Source: Clostridium sp. (GTDB lineage: Bacteria; Bacillota; Clostridia; Clostridiales; Clostridiaceae). Taken from it: a DNA stretch of 37,242 nucleotides. Made by a program: the position numbers and the translations under genes. The notes beneath the pieces are model-generated. The model did not search any database. It had not been told where the DNA came from and worked only from the letters and a program-made list of their open reading frames with translations. Below, piece after piece: positions 16,372 through 25,392 of the stretch (positions are counted from its first letter, which is position 1; every line of letters starts with the position of its first letter). The DNA is taken from assembly GCF_029258205.1 (NCBI RefSeq), contig NZ_JARHZJ010000037.1, forward strand, positions 1-37,242, written 5' to 3'.

Positions 16372-17676
16372 TTATAATACTATTTCTCCTTGGGCTCCTT
16401 CTCCATCAAAAGAATTAATTTTTACATTTAATATTTTACCTGAAACGTTACAATCAGCCTTAGCATTTACTTTTATATAGTTTCTTGTATATCCAGTATA
16501 AACGCCACTACCTAATTCAACTTCTTCTTCAAATAAAACATCAATAACTTTACCTATATATTTTTCAGCAAAAGCTTTTTCATTAATCCTATTTAATTCA
16601 ATAAGTTTTTTACTTCTTTCATCTTTCTTATTTCCATCAACCTGATTTTCCATATTCTCTGCTCTAGTACCTTTTCTAGGACTATATTTAAATATGTGAG
16701 TTTTTGAAAGAGCTATTCTCTTTAAAAATTCATAAGTTTCTTCAAACTCTTCATCAGTTTCTCCAGGGAAACCAACAATTACGTCTGTTGTTATAGAAAC
16801 ATCTTCTATTTTATCTCTTAAAAGATTTACTATATCTTCATACTCTTTAGCAGTGTATCTTCTATTCATTCTTTTTAAAGTAGCATCACATCCACTTTGA
16901 AGTGATAAATGAAAATGAGGACATAGCTTCTTAAGAGCTAATATTCTTCTTACAACATCTTCTGTAAAGAATGTAGGATCTATTGAACCTATTCTAACCC
17001 TTTCTATTCCATCAATCTTTTCTATCTCTTCTAGTAAATCAACTAATGTTACTTTTTCATCTAAATCAACACCATAAGATGCTGTATGAATTCCTGATAA
17101 TATTATTTCTTTAAACCCATGATCTGCTAAGCTTCTTATTTCATCTAAAACTTTCTTAGGGTCTTTCGAACAAACAGAACCTCTAGTATATGGAATTAAG
17201 CAATAAGCACAAAACCTATTACATCCATCTTGTATTTTTAAGAAAGCTCTAGTTTTATTATTATACTCTTCAATTTTTAGATCTTCAAAAACTTTATTCT
17301 TTAAAACAGCACCAACTTTAACTTGTTGCTTCCCTTCATCTCTAGCCTTATTTACATAATAAACTATTTCACCTTTATTTCTTGAACCTAAAACTACATC
17401 TACACCTTCAATTCCTGAAACCTCTGTAGGTGCTATTTGAGCATAACATCCAACAACTGCTATAATAGCCTCTGGATTTTGTCTTCTAGCCCTTCCTATT
17501 ATTTGTCTTGACTTCTTATCTCCCATGTTAGTTACGCTACAAGTATTAACTACATATACATCTGCCATTTCATTAAATTCTACAACTTCATAGCCTTCTC
17601 TAACAAATTTTTCAGTCATTGCTTCTGATTCATATGTATTAACTCTACACCCTAGTGTAGCAAATGCAACTTTCAT
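16372..17676 (-). CDS. mtaB: tRNA t6A37 methylthiotransferase MtaB
   Basis: A 434-residue radical-SAM methylthiotransferase that converts t6A to ms2t6A at position 37 of ANN-decoding tRNAs. The N-terminal UPF0004 domain has 'TLGCRVNTYESEAM' with its cluster Cys, then 'NTCSVTNMGDKKSRQ' and 'VVGCYAQIAP'. The radical-SAM CxxxCxxC motif is 'CNRFCAYC'. A C-terminal TRAM domain follows. GCRVN with R, and not GC.MN, matches MtaB rather than MiaB or RimO. Start overlaps the rsmE stop by one base (TAATG), with GGAGG inside rsmE. Confidence 0.96.
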   Translation of the reverse strand: MKVAFATLGCRVNTYESEAMTEKFVREGYEVVEFNEMADVYVVNTCSVTNMGDKKSRQIIGRARRQNPEAIIAVVGCYAQIAPTEVSGIEGVDVVLGSRNKGEIVYYVNKARDEGKQQVKVGAVLKNKVFEDLKIEEYNNKTRAFLKIQDGCNRFCAYCLIPYTRGSVCSKDPKKVLDEIRSLADHGFKEIILSGIHTASYGVDLDEKVTLVDLLEEIEKIDGIERVRIGSIDPTFFTEDVVRRILALKKLCPHFHLSLQSGCDATLKRMNRRYTAKEYEDIVNLLRDKIEDVSITTDVIVGFPGETDEEFEETYEFLKRIALSKTHIFKYSPRKGTRAENMENQVDGNKKDERSKKLIELNRINEKAFAEKYIGKVIDVLFEEEVELGSGVYTGYTRNYIKVNAKADCNVSGKILNVKINSFDGEGAQGEIVL

Positions 17677-18428
17677 TAAATATTTCCTCCTAAATCACCA
17701 AGCTCATACTGAATAAGAGAAATACAGGTAAATCCTGCTGTTTCTGTTCTTAAAATTCTTGGTCCTAAAGTTACAATATGAGCTCCTTTTTCTTTTAGGG
17801 CTTCTATTTCACTTTCTTCAAATCCGCCTTCTGGCCCAACCATTATTCCAACATTTTTTATACTATCTTTATCCCCTATAGAGTTAACCATAGCTCTTAT
17901 TCCGTATCCTGTAGCATTTTCATAAGGAATAACCATAAGGTCTAATTCATCTATCTTTTCTAAAACCGCTTTAAAATCCATTGGTTCTAATACTTGTGGT
18001 ATTACCGTTCTTTTACTTTGTTTACATGCCTCTAAAGCAATTTTATTTAATCTATCTAATTTTTTAAATTCACCTTTTAATTTAACGTCTACTCTATCAG
18101 TTATTGTTGGAATTATTTCTGAAACACCAAGTTCTACACATTTTTGAACTATTAAATCCATTTTTGCAGCCTTTGGCATTCCTTGAAATAAAGTAATCTT
18201 TAAATTACTTTCATTGTTTACATCAAGCTTCTCTAAGATTTTGATAGAAACCTCTTGTTTATTAACCTCTTCTACCTCACCTAAAAACTCTTCACTTTCA
18301 AGGTTATTTACAACAACCTTCTCACCTGGTTTTACCCTTAAAACCTTATAAATATGTTTTACATCTTCCCCTGTTATTGTGGCATGAGTGTCTGAAAACA
18401 TATTAGCTGGTGTAAAAAACTTATGCAT
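17676..18428 (-). CDS. rsmE: 16S rRNA (uracil-1498-N3) methyltransferase RsmE
   Basis: A 250-residue SPOUT methyltransferase. The N-terminal PUA-like domain has 'HATITGEDVKHIYKVLRVKPG' as its hallmark (here cited by its parts: ITGEDVKHIYKVLR). The knotted SAM-binding C-terminus contains 'IMVGPEGGFEESEIEAL' and 'LGPRILRTETA', typical of RsmE. It methylates U1498 in the 30S subunit. It is coupled to mtaB downstream and lies 22 nt after prmA, in the conserved prmA-rsmE order. Confidence 0.97.
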   Translation of the reverse strand: MHKFFTPANMFSDTHATITGEDVKHIYKVLRVKPGEKVVVNNLESEEFLGEVEEVNKQEVSIKILEKLDVNNESNLKITLFQGMPKAAKMDLIVQKCVELGVSEIIPTITDRVDVKLKGEFKKLDRLNKIALEACKQSKRTVIPQVLEPMDFKAVLEKIDELDLMVIPYENATGYGIRAMVNSIGDKDSIKNVGIMVGPEGGFEESEIEALKEKGAHIVTLGPRILRTETAGFTCISLIQYELGDLGGNI

Positions 18429-18450
18429 AATTTTATACTCCCTTACTAAA

Positions 18451-19392
18451 TTATTTTAACTTAGCAACAATACAGTTCCATTCTCCATCTTTGTTAACTT
18501 CCATAACGCTAAAACCTTCTTGTTCTAATTTATCTATAACCATTTGTCTTCTCTCATGTATTATACCTGAAGTTATGAAAATTCCATCTTTATTTAATGC
18601 TTTTTTAACATCATCTACTAGTATGCATATTATTTCAGCTATTATATTTGCAACAACTATGTCAGCTTTTCCATCTACAACATCTAGAAGATTTCCGTAT
18701 AATACTTCTATATTATCAACTTTGTTAAATGATATATTTTCCTTAGCTGAATCTACAGCAACTGGGTCTAAATCAACTCCTATAACATGTTTTGCACCAA
18801 GTTTAGAAGCAACTAAAGCAAGTATTCCTGAACCTGTTCCAATATCAAACACAGTAGTATCAGCCTTAACATATTTATCTAAAGCTTGAACACACATTCT
18901 TGTAGTTTCATGGTCACCAGTACCAAAAGCCATACCTGGATCTAATTCTACTACCATTTCTTCTCCAGTAGGTTCATATTCTTCCCATATTGGTTTTATA
19001 ACTATTTTCTCTCCAATCTTTATTGGTTTATAGTATTTCTTCCAGTTATTAGCCCAGTCTTCTTCAAACATTTTTTCTACTTCAACTGTTCCTTCACCAA
19101 TATCTAAACCTGACTCTTTTAACTCTTCTACTCTTTCCTTAACATAATCTATTACATCATCAATGTTATCTTCTTCTGAAAAATAACCTTTAACAACAGC
19201 AACCTTCCCCTTATGTTCTAATATGTTTATATCTGCAAAATCCCAAGTTAAAGGTCCTTGTTCTCTTCCTAATATATCATTTGGATCCTCTATAGCAACA
19301 CCCTTACAGTCTAATCCGTAAAATATTCCTGATATAGGTTCTAATGCCTCACTTTTAGTTATTACTCTAACTTCAATCCAAGTTCCTTCCAT
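18451..19392 (-). CDS. prmA: Ribosomal protein L11 methyltransferase PrmA
   Basis: A 313-residue SAM methyltransferase that trimethylates L11. The N-terminal substrate-binding domain includes 'WANNWKKYYKPIKIGEK'. The catalytic domain has 'LDPGMAFGTGDHETTRMC', the SAM-binding 'FDIGTGSGILALVASKLGA' and 'VANIIAEII'. Length is standard. ATG 19392 is preceded directly by an in-frame TAA, so the start is fixed, though AAAGGA is about 11 nt away. In many clostridia prmA follows dnaJ directly; here it has its own promoter and the GntR-ABC operon lies between. Confidence 0.97.
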   Translation of the reverse strand: MEGTWIEVRVITKSEALEPISGIFYGLDCKGVAIEDPNDILGREQGPLTWDFADINILEHKGKVAVVKGYFSEEDNIDDVIDYVKERVEELKESGLDIGEGTVEVEKMFEEDWANNWKKYYKPIKIGEKIVIKPIWEEYEPTGEEMVVELDPGMAFGTGDHETTRMCVQALDKYVKADTTVFDIGTGSGILALVASKLGAKHVIGVDLDPVAVDSAKENISFNKVDNIEVLYGNLLDVVDGKADIVVANIIAEIICILVDDVKKALNKDGIFITSGIIHERRQMVIDKLEQEGFSVMEVNKDGEWNCIVAKLK

Positions 19393-19434
19393 TTATGTAT
19401 CAATCCTTTCTTATGCTACTTTGACTAATAATTT

Positions 19435-19463
19435 ATTTTACACTTTAGTGTAGTATCTGTCTA
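19435..19463 (-). promoter_or_regulatory. prmA promoter with a palindrome in the spacer
   Basis: Minus-strand TAGACA (19458-19463) and TAAAAT (19435-19440) with a 17-bp spacer. A 14-bp inverted repeat TACACT-TT-AGTGTA (19439-19452, plus-strand reading) fills the spacer and touches the -10, a typical repressor site. The half TTAGTGTA also occurs twice at the GntR-ABC operon promoter. Confidence 0.55.
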
Positions 19464-19554
19464 GCTTATAAGTATTATTATATTTCATATGCTTTATTAA
19501 AATTTCTAAAATAAACTTATTATCATTATTTCTATTATCACACATAAAAAAAAT

Positions 19555-19586
19555 AAAGGCTATAGTCTATTATTGACATAACCTTT
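19555..19586 (-). terminator. Terminator of the GntR-ABC operon
   Basis: On the minus strand AAAGGTTATGTC pairs with GACTATAGCCTTT (one bulge, one G-U pair), then ATTTTTTTT. It lies about 30 nt after the gntR stop. The remainder of the 19,393-19,617 gap holds the prmA promoter and AT-rich sequence. Confidence 0.75.
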
Positions 19587-19617
19587 AAACTTAACCTTAT
19601 TTAATCTCTCTAGATAT

Positions 19618-19974
19618 TTAATATCTCTCTCTAATAATTTCCAAAACTTCTTCCTTAGTTAATTTTATAGCTTTCATACTTTCTATAAATCCATCTAATG
19701 CATCCTCTACAAGCTCTTTTCTTATGTTTTTTAGTATTTCTTCATCTTCTGTTATAGTACTTGGTTTATTTCTTATTGTTTCTATAAGCCCCATAGTTTC
19801 CATATCTCTATATGCTCTTTGAACTGTATTTGGATTTACTTTTAACATTTCTGCAAGCTCCCTTCTTGATGGTATATTATCTCCTGGATTTAAAATTCCA
19901 ATAACTAAAGATTGTTTTACATGTCTTATTATTTGGAGATAAATTGGTTCCCTATCATTTACTTCAAAAAACAT
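19618..19974 (-). CDS. GntR-family regulator, YtrA subfamily
   Basis: A 118-residue protein. Residues about 8-75 form the GntR winged HTH: 'PIYLQIIRHVKQSLVIGIL', 'GDNIPSRRELAEMLKVNPNT' and 'VQRAYRDMETMGLIE'. The short C-terminal helical tail (about 45 residues) without an effector domain is typical of the YtrA subfamily, which usually represses adjacent ABC operons in response to cell-wall antibiotics or peptides. Here it is the last gene of the operon, 1 nt after the preceding stop, with AGGAGG inside that gene. Autogenous control of the promoter at 25,439-25,467 is likely but inferred. Confidence 0.92.
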   Translation of the reverse strand: MFFEVNDREPIYLQIIRHVKQSLVIGILNPGDNIPSRRELAEMLKVNPNTVQRAYRDMETMGLIETIRNKPSTITEDEEILKNIRKELVEDALDGFIESMKAIKLTKEEVLEIIRERY

Positions 19975-19975
19975 T

Positions 19976-21142
19976 TTACTTACCTCCTATCAAGCTAATA
20001 TTTCTTAACCTTCCATCATTATATTGTCCTATATAAAGTGGATTTTTGCTATTTATATCTACAACACTTATATATCCCTTATAATAAACTAATTCTTCCT
20101 CATTAAAATTAGTTAAATCTAAAAATACTTTATTTCCTTTTATAAGAATTCCACTTATATCACTAAAATTAACGCCATATCTTTCAAATCTGTATTTTTC
20201 TATAAGGTCTCTATAAAAAATAAACTCTTTAGTATTAAAATTAAAAGCTAATATTGATATATTATTTTCCTCTTTATCATAAAAAGAAAAATAAATATTC
20301 TCTCCTTGAATATATGACTGTCCTTCATGTCCATCTATACATATTTCTTTAATTTCATTATTTATTTTTTCATCTGTCTTGTATAAATTAATTTTTTTAG
20401 TATTAATATTTATTTCTAATACTCCTTTTAAAATAGTATTAGAATTTTTTTCATCTTTAAATACATCTAAATAAATATTATCAATATATTTAAAGTTATT
20501 ATAATTAAATATATATGAGTTATCTATATCTAATTCTTCATTTAAACTTATAGGTTCTGAGATTTTAAACTCCTTGCTATCTATATCAATTTCTCCAAAT
20601 ATAATCATAGTGTCTTTGGAGCTATTTTTCATAAAAAGAATATTTATCTTACCCTGCTTATAAGAAATTCCATGTATTCTGTACTCTTGATTTAAATTTG
20701 TTTTATTTTCAACTTTAAAATCTTCATAAGTATTACTTTCCTTGTACTTAATTCTGACATTTAAATATGGATGAATTACATAATCTTTATTTGTAACATC
20801 TATCTTAATATCTTTGTCTTCATAAAAAGTTTCAGATGTAACAAATAAACCTCTAAAAAACTTTTTATCATCTAAGATATCAAATCCTGAATATATGTCA
20901 TCAAATCCACTTTCAGAAAATAAAGTTTCAGATTTTATCTCTTTGCTATTAATTATAAGATCTTCCATACTTATTCCTTTATTTTTTGCTAAATTAAACT
21001 GAACATCCTCTAACTCACTTCTTTGACCATATAAATTAGAAAATTTAATATTACTTTCGTTATACTCTATAGTTATACCTGACCATATAAAAATTCCCAA
21101 TAAAAATATTGTAGTTAAAATTAATGGCATTTTCTTTTTCAT
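19976..21142 (-). CDS. Membrane-anchored extracytoplasmic protein of unknown family (cassette 2)
   Basis: A 388-residue protein from ATG 21142 (GAGGAGGTGAGTAT upstream); the ATG nine codons earlier overlaps the upstream permease and is before the ribosome binding site. One N-terminal membrane segment (about residues 5-24) leaves about 360 residues outside. The outer part is rich in Asn, Lys, Glu and Ile with repeated beta-type stretches (for example 'GKINILFMK', 'GNKVFLDLTN'), suggesting a beta-rich, possibly propeller-like fold; this is a guess. It is paralogous to the product at 22,682-23,854: both have 'YG.RSEL.DV' near residue 40 and an 'RG.F+' motif around 105. No known family recognised. 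Confidence 0.8.
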   Translation of the reverse strand: MKKKMPLILTTIFLLGIFIWSGITIEYNESNIKFSNLYGQRSELEDVQFNLAKNKGISMEDLIINSKEIKSETLFSESGFDDIYSGFDILDDKKFFRGLFVTSETFYEDKDIKIDVTNKDYVIHPYLNVRIKYKESNTYEDFKVENKTNLNQEYRIHGISYKQGKINILFMKNSSKDTMIIFGEIDIDSKEFKISEPISLNEELDIDNSYIFNYNNFKYIDNIYLDVFKDEKNSNTILKGVLEININTKKINLYKTDEKINNEIKEICIDGHEGQSYIQGENIYFSFYDKEENNISILAFNFNTKEFIFYRDLIEKYRFERYGVNFSDISGILIKGNKVFLDLTNFNEEELVYYKGYISVVDINSKNPLYIGQYNDGRLRNISLIGGK

Positions 21143-21155
21143 ATACTCACCTCCT

Positions 21156-21980
21156 CTAAACATGAACATTATTTTTTAATAAATAATTAGAACCAAACCA
21201 TCCTATAATTATATAAACTATACTTATTCCTATCATCCAAAAGAATCTTTCAACGGAATATAATTGTATAATGCTTGGAAGTATATAATAAACAAATATT
21301 AAAGAGCATCCTATTATAGCACCTAATATTCCTCCTTTTATTCCAAAACTTCTTGTCAAAAGTGAAAATAAGAAAATAACTAAAACTAATGCTATTAAGC
21401 TAATAATAAGCCAAATTATATTTAAGTAATAGTCTGGAATAATATAACTAAATTTAAATCTTGAATATATTATTAATTCTTTAAAACTTTCATATTTTAA
21501 AATTTCCTTTGGAAATCTAGCATTAAAAATAAAGTATTCTATAACAATTCCCAATATTTGAAAAAACACTAGGGTTATATAAAAGAAAAATGCTGCTAGA
21601 AGCTTATATAAAATAATAAACTTTTGAGAAATAGGTAAATTTAAAAGGGTGTATGAACTTTTATTTTCTCCTAAAAACTCATCAAACCATAAATAACAAC
21701 AATATAAAGAAAAACATAATAATAATAGTAATATAAAAAATATTGACATTCTATTATGATTAATATTAAAGGATGTAAATGTACTTATTCCTTCACTTAA
21801 TATTTCTTTTTGATTTTTTAAATTTTTAAAATATACTTCTAAAACCCCATTTAAAACGTGAATAAACCAAAATATATTTAAAAACATCAATCCTATAGCT
21901 GTTCCTAAGGTTATTTTAAAATCTCTTATTATCTGAGAATTTAAAAGATATGAAAATCTTTTAAAATTACTTTTTACCAT
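21156..21980 (-). CDS. ABC-2-type membrane subunit (cassette 2)
   Basis: A 274-residue hydrophobic protein with about six membrane segments (near 27-45, 80-98, 120-150, 185-208, 215-235, 245-265). It is a permease of the kind paired with BcrA/YtrB-type ATPases. It is paralogous to the product at 23,872-24,675: they share 'K.SY..L.LP' in the loop after the second segment, 'SFG.KG' and a C-terminal 'NYL+...V.V'. Its start overlaps the ATPase gene by 14 nt, with GGGAGGTG 7 nt before ATG. Substrate unknown. Confidence 0.83.
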   Translation of the reverse strand: MVKSNFKRFSYLLNSQIIRDFKITLGTAIGLMFLNIFWFIHVLNGVLEVYFKNLKNQKEILSEGISTFTSFNINHNRMSIFFILLLLLCFSLYCCYLWFDEFLGENKSSYTLLNLPISQKFIILYKLLAAFFFYITLVFFQILGIVIEYFIFNARFPKEILKYESFKELIIYSRFKFSYIIPDYYLNIIWLIISLIALVLVIFLFSLLTRSFGIKGGILGAIIGCSLIFVYYILPSIIQLYSVERFFWMIGISIVYIIIGWFGSNYLLKNNVHV

Positions 21981-22662
21981 CTTTATGCACCTCCCTTATT
22001 TTATCAACTAAAGATAAACCATCTTCTCTAATATCCTCCACATAGAATTCGCTTTTAACTTTTCCATCATTTAAAAATATCACCTTATCAACTACATTTT
22101 CTACTTCTTTTATTTCATGTGTAGTTAATATTATACCTATATCCTCATTCATGTATGAAACAAGTGATGCTATAAACTTTTCTCTAGTAAATATATCTAT
22201 ACCTGAAAAGGGTTCATCTAACAGTAAATAATCTGGATTTCTTGCAAAGCCTAAAATTATTTTGACCCTAGCTATGTTTCCTTTAGAAAGATTATTTATT
22301 CTATCTTCTTCATTAAGTTTAAAATCCTTTATCATTTTATAAGCCTTATCCATATCCCACCTTTCATACATTACACTCATATATTCAAAAGCATCTTTTA
22401 TTCTCATTCCTCTATAAGTATTAATAACATCTGGTACAAAGGCTATTTTTTCATAAGTTTTATAAGTTCTCTTCTCATTATCAAAAAGAACTTCTCCGCC
22501 ATCTTCTTTAATAAGACCCATAATTATCTTTAATAATGTTGATTTTCCAACCCCATTTATTCCAAGAAGAGCTGTTATTTCTCCTTTATTACAAGAAAAA
22601 GAAACATTATTTAAAACTTCTTTTCTCCTAAATTTCTTTTTTATTTCTTTAACCTCAAGCAT
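21967..22662 (-). CDS. ABC transporter ATP-binding protein, BcrA/YtrB type (cassette 2)
   Basis: A 231-residue ATPase from ATG 22662 (GGGGTGA upstream); the more upstream in-frame ATG at 22704 would overlap the previous gene, and the paralogue also begins 'M.EV..I.K.FRRK'. Walker A is GINGVGKST (residues 34-42), Walker B ends LDEP, and the H-loop is 'TTHE'. The signature motif is LSKGN instead of LSGGQ. More than half of it is identical by eye to the product at 24,668-25,360. It powers the membrane protein encoded next. Export or removal of membrane-active compounds is the usual role of this class. Confidence 0.93.
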   Translation of the reverse strand: MLEVKEIKKKFRRKEVLNNVSFSCNKGEITALLGINGVGKSTLLKIIMGLIKEDGGEVLFDNEKRTYKTYEKIAFVPDVINTYRGMRIKDAFEYMSVMYERWDMDKAYKMIKDFKLNEEDRINNLSKGNIARVKIILGFARNPDYLLLDEPFSGIDIFTREKFIASLVSYMNEDIGIILTTHEIKEVENVVDKVIFLNDGKVKSEFYVEDIREDGLSLVDKIREVHKDGKK

Positions 22663-22681
22663 TTTTTCACCCCATTTCACA

Positions 22682-23854
22682 TTACTTTTTATCATAGAAT
22701 CCATTTAACACAACATTATTAAATTCACCTAAATAAACTAATTCACTATTTTTTAGATTTACAACTCCAATCACTAATAAACTGCCGTTTTCTGTATATG
22801 ATGCAAAATATAACTTATCATTAAAAATTCTTAAGTTTGTAAGTTCAGTTATACTACCTGTATATTCTTCTATCCTATTTTCATCTATAATATCCTTATA
22901 ATAATTAACTTTAAGGTCCTTTATGTTAATAGTAGCTATTGAATACGTCTTAGGAATTTTTGATTTTATGCCATTATATTTAATAATTTCATTCTTATCT
23001 TTAGATAAATTCTCCCATTTATCTAAATCTGATATTTTTACATAAATTAAGTTTCCATCACATTCTGCTGACTCTAAATTTTTCCCAGTTAAATCAATTT
23101 TATTTTTTTCTAATATTTTTTTCACATCATAATCCTCAAATGTGTTTTCTTTTAAATTAACCTTATATATATTTAAATCCTTAATTTCTTCAATTTCTTT
23201 CTTTTCATTATAATTTCTAACTATTTTTTCAATATAAAAATCATTTCCATCTTTATATTCTAAACCTACTTTTTCACAATAAGAACCAAACTTTTCAATA
23301 GTATTAAAGCCTTTTGTCTCAAAATTATATTCCTTTATAACTAAAGAACATGATTCTTCGTCATTTTCTGGCATTAAAATTTTTATTATATCTTTCTCTG
23401 CATAAACAGATATAATATATGATCCTCCATCATTTTCAACTAACGCCTTTTTTATTTTTCCAGTTTTTTTATCCTTAAGTAAAAGTTCTAATATGTTTGT
23501 TCCATACTTAGGATTAACAACAGCTAAAAAATCTTTTCCATCATAAGAATTAGCTTGACTAATAAAAATTCCTCTTAAAGCATCTTTATTTTTATAAACA
23601 TCTATTCCCTGTTCATTTTCATCTCTAAACATTGTTTTAGAAGTTATTGAATTAGCTCCAAAATTATAATTTTTCAAAAAGAAAATTCCTAAATTTTTTT
23701 TCACAGAAACATCAACATCTCCTAATTCAGATCTATTTCCATATATATTTTTAATATCTATATTTCTAAATCCATTTGTTATATTAATACCTAAAATTAT
23801 AGAAAGTATAGCTAAAGCACTAATAAAAATTATATTTGAAAACCTCTTATTCAT
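22682..23854 (-). CDS. Membrane-anchored extracytoplasmic protein of unknown family (cassette 1)
   Basis: A 390-residue protein with one N-terminal membrane segment (about residues 7-26) and a large outer domain. ATG 23854 has AAGGAGG 9 nt upstream. Near residue 38 it has 'IYGNRSELGDVDVSVKKNLG', and near 90 'ALRGIFIS', both shared in form with the 388-residue protein of cassette 2. Many short beta-type stretches alternate with charged turns (for example 'KDIIKILMPENDE'), so a beta-rich fold is likely. It has no lipobox Cys. It may be an accessory or sensor for the ABC transporter; no family recognised. Confidence 0.8.
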   Translation of the reverse strand: MNKRFSNIIFISALAILSIILGINITNGFRNIDIKNIYGNRSELGDVDVSVKKNLGIFFLKNYNFGANSITSKTMFRDENEQGIDVYKNKDALRGIFISQANSYDGKDFLAVVNPKYGTNILELLLKDKKTGKIKKALVENDGGSYIISVYAEKDIIKILMPENDEESCSLVIKEYNFETKGFNTIEKFGSYCEKVGLEYKDGNDFYIEKIVRNYNEKKEIEEIKDLNIYKVNLKENTFEDYDVKKILEKNKIDLTGKNLESAECDGNLIYVKISDLDKWENLSKDKNEIIKYNGIKSKIPKTYSIATINIKDLKVNYYKDIIDENRIEEYTGSITELTNLRIFNDKLYFASYTENGSLLVIGVVNLKNSELVYLGEFNNVVLNGFYDKK

Positions 23855-23871
23855 ACTAATTATCCTCCTTT

Positions 23872-24675
23872 CTAAACATTTACCTTTTTATTTATTAAGT
23901 AATTATTTATACAAAATGTAATTCCAATATAAATTAAAATACCTATTGTATATAGTAAAAAAAATTCTATTGCAAAAAGATGCAATTTAAATACTGGTAT
24001 ATATAAGAATATCCATATTGAAAATGCTACATATAAAATCCAAAATATTATTCCTTTTGCTCCAAAACTTTGTTTTAAAAATACAACTAATGCTCCAACC
24101 AAACTAATTGCAAATATAATAATAAACATAACTGTTAAATTAGCCATATCCATTGAAATGAACTCATATTTAATGTTATCAAAAAGGGCCTCACTTAAAT
24201 AATTAATTCCTATGTTAATACTACTTCCTAACTTAACCTTTAATATAAACCAATTTATAATTACTGATAAAAATTGCCCTAATAAAAACATTGCAAAGAA
24301 AAGCCATACAACTAAGCTTTTACTTAAAATAAAATTAAATCTTTTTACTGGTAAACTTAGAGTTCTATAACTTGTTTTATGCTCAAAATAAAATTCTCTA
24401 GCCCAGATAAAAATTGAAAATATAAGTACTAATAAAATTTCCAAAAAGAAAGTATAAGTATTTTCTCTGTTAACTCCTAAATTTCTCAATGCAATTTCAT
24501 GTACAAATTCTTCCGGAGCTATTTTCCAAGTAATTCCATCTAAAAATGAGAAAATATTTCTACAATAAATAAATATAGTAAACATCATTGTAATTAAAGA
24601 ATTTAAAAGTATAATACTAAAATTTCTAGAAGTCTCATACTGAAGCAAAGAAAGAAACTTGTTTTTCTTACTCAT
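23872..24675 (-). CDS. ABC-2-type membrane subunit (cassette 1)
   Basis: A 267-residue membrane protein with about six membrane segments (near 24-42, 76-94, 118-145, 178-198, 205-225, 235-256) and the 'HKTSYRTLSLPVKRFNFILS' loop, typical of bacterial ABC-2 permeases that work with a BcrA-type ATPase. The start overlaps the ATPase gene by 8 nt, with GGGAGG 9 nt before ATG. It pairs with the product encoded at 24,668-25,360 and is paralogous to the permease of cassette 2. Confidence 0.83.
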   Translation of the reverse strand: MSKKNKFLSLLQYETSRNFSIILLNSLITMMFTIFIYCRNIFSFLDGITWKIAPEEFVHEIALRNLGVNRENTYTFFLEILLVLIFSIFIWAREFYFEHKTSYRTLSLPVKRFNFILSKSLVVWLFFAMFLLGQFLSVIINWFILKVKLGSSINIGINYLSEALFDNIKYEFISMDMANLTVMFIIIFAISLVGALVVFLKQSFGAKGIIFWILYVAFSIWIFLYIPVFKLHLFAIEFFLLYTIGILIYIGITFCINNYLINKKVNV

Positions 24676-25360
24676 CTAAAAATACCTCCCTCATCTTATC
24701 AGTTAATGAAATATCCTCATTACATTTCATATCTTCAACATAGAAGTCTGCTTTTATAGTCCCTTCATTAATAAGTAATACTCTATCTGCAACCCCTTCT
24801 ATTTCTGCAATTTCATGAGTAGTTATAAGAATTCCATTATCTTCATTTATATAATTTATTAATGACTCTAAAATATCTTCTCTAGTAAAAATATCAATTC
24901 CAGAAAAAGGTTCATCCATAAGAATATATTCTGCCTCCTGAGCAAAACCTAGTATTATTTTTACCTTTGCTAAATTTCCTTTTGATAACTTATCTAATTT
25001 ATCTTCTTTATTAAGTTCAAATCCTTCAAGCATTTCATAAGCTTTTTTCTTATTCCAATTATTATAAAAGCATTCCATATACTCAAAACTTTCCCTTATT
25101 CTCATTCCTCTAAAAGTATTTTTAATATCTGGAATAAATGCTAATTTATCTAAATTAGCATAAGTTAATTCCTCACCATCAATTAAAACCTTTCCGTCAT
25201 CTTGTTTAATAAGTCCCATAATAATTTTTAAAGTTGTGGATTTTCCTACTCCATTTATTCCTAATAACGCAGTAATTTCTCCTTTATTTAACGTAAAAGA
25301 AATTCCATCTAAAACATTTTTTCTTCTAAAACTTTTACTAATATCAATAACTTCTATCAT
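24668..25360 (-). CDS. ABC transporter ATP-binding protein, BcrA/YtrB type (cassette 1)
   Basis: A 230-residue ATPase and the first gene of the seven-gene operon. Walker A is GINGVGKST (residues 34-42), the signature is LSKGN (125-129), Walker B ends MDEP (148-151), and the H-loop is 'TTHE'. The GGGGTGA ribosome binding site is the same kind as in its paralogue at 21,967. Stretches such as 'KGEITALLGINGVGKST' and 'DEPFSGIDIFTRE' are identical in both, which shows a tandem duplication. Promoter and putative operator lie immediately upstream. Confidence 0.94.
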   Translation of the reverse strand: MIEVIDISKSFRRKNVLDGISFTLNKGEITALLGINGVGKSTTLKIIMGLIKQDDGKVLIDGEELTYANLDKLAFIPDIKNTFRGMRIRESFEYMECFYNNWNKKKAYEMLEGFELNKEDKLDKLSKGNLAKVKIILGFAQEAEYILMDEPFSGIDIFTREDILESLINYINEDNGILITTHEIAEIEGVADRVLLINEGTIKADFYVEDMKCNEDISLTDKMREVFLDE

Positions 25361-25392
25361 ATTTTCACCCCTAAAATTTTAATAATTAGTAT

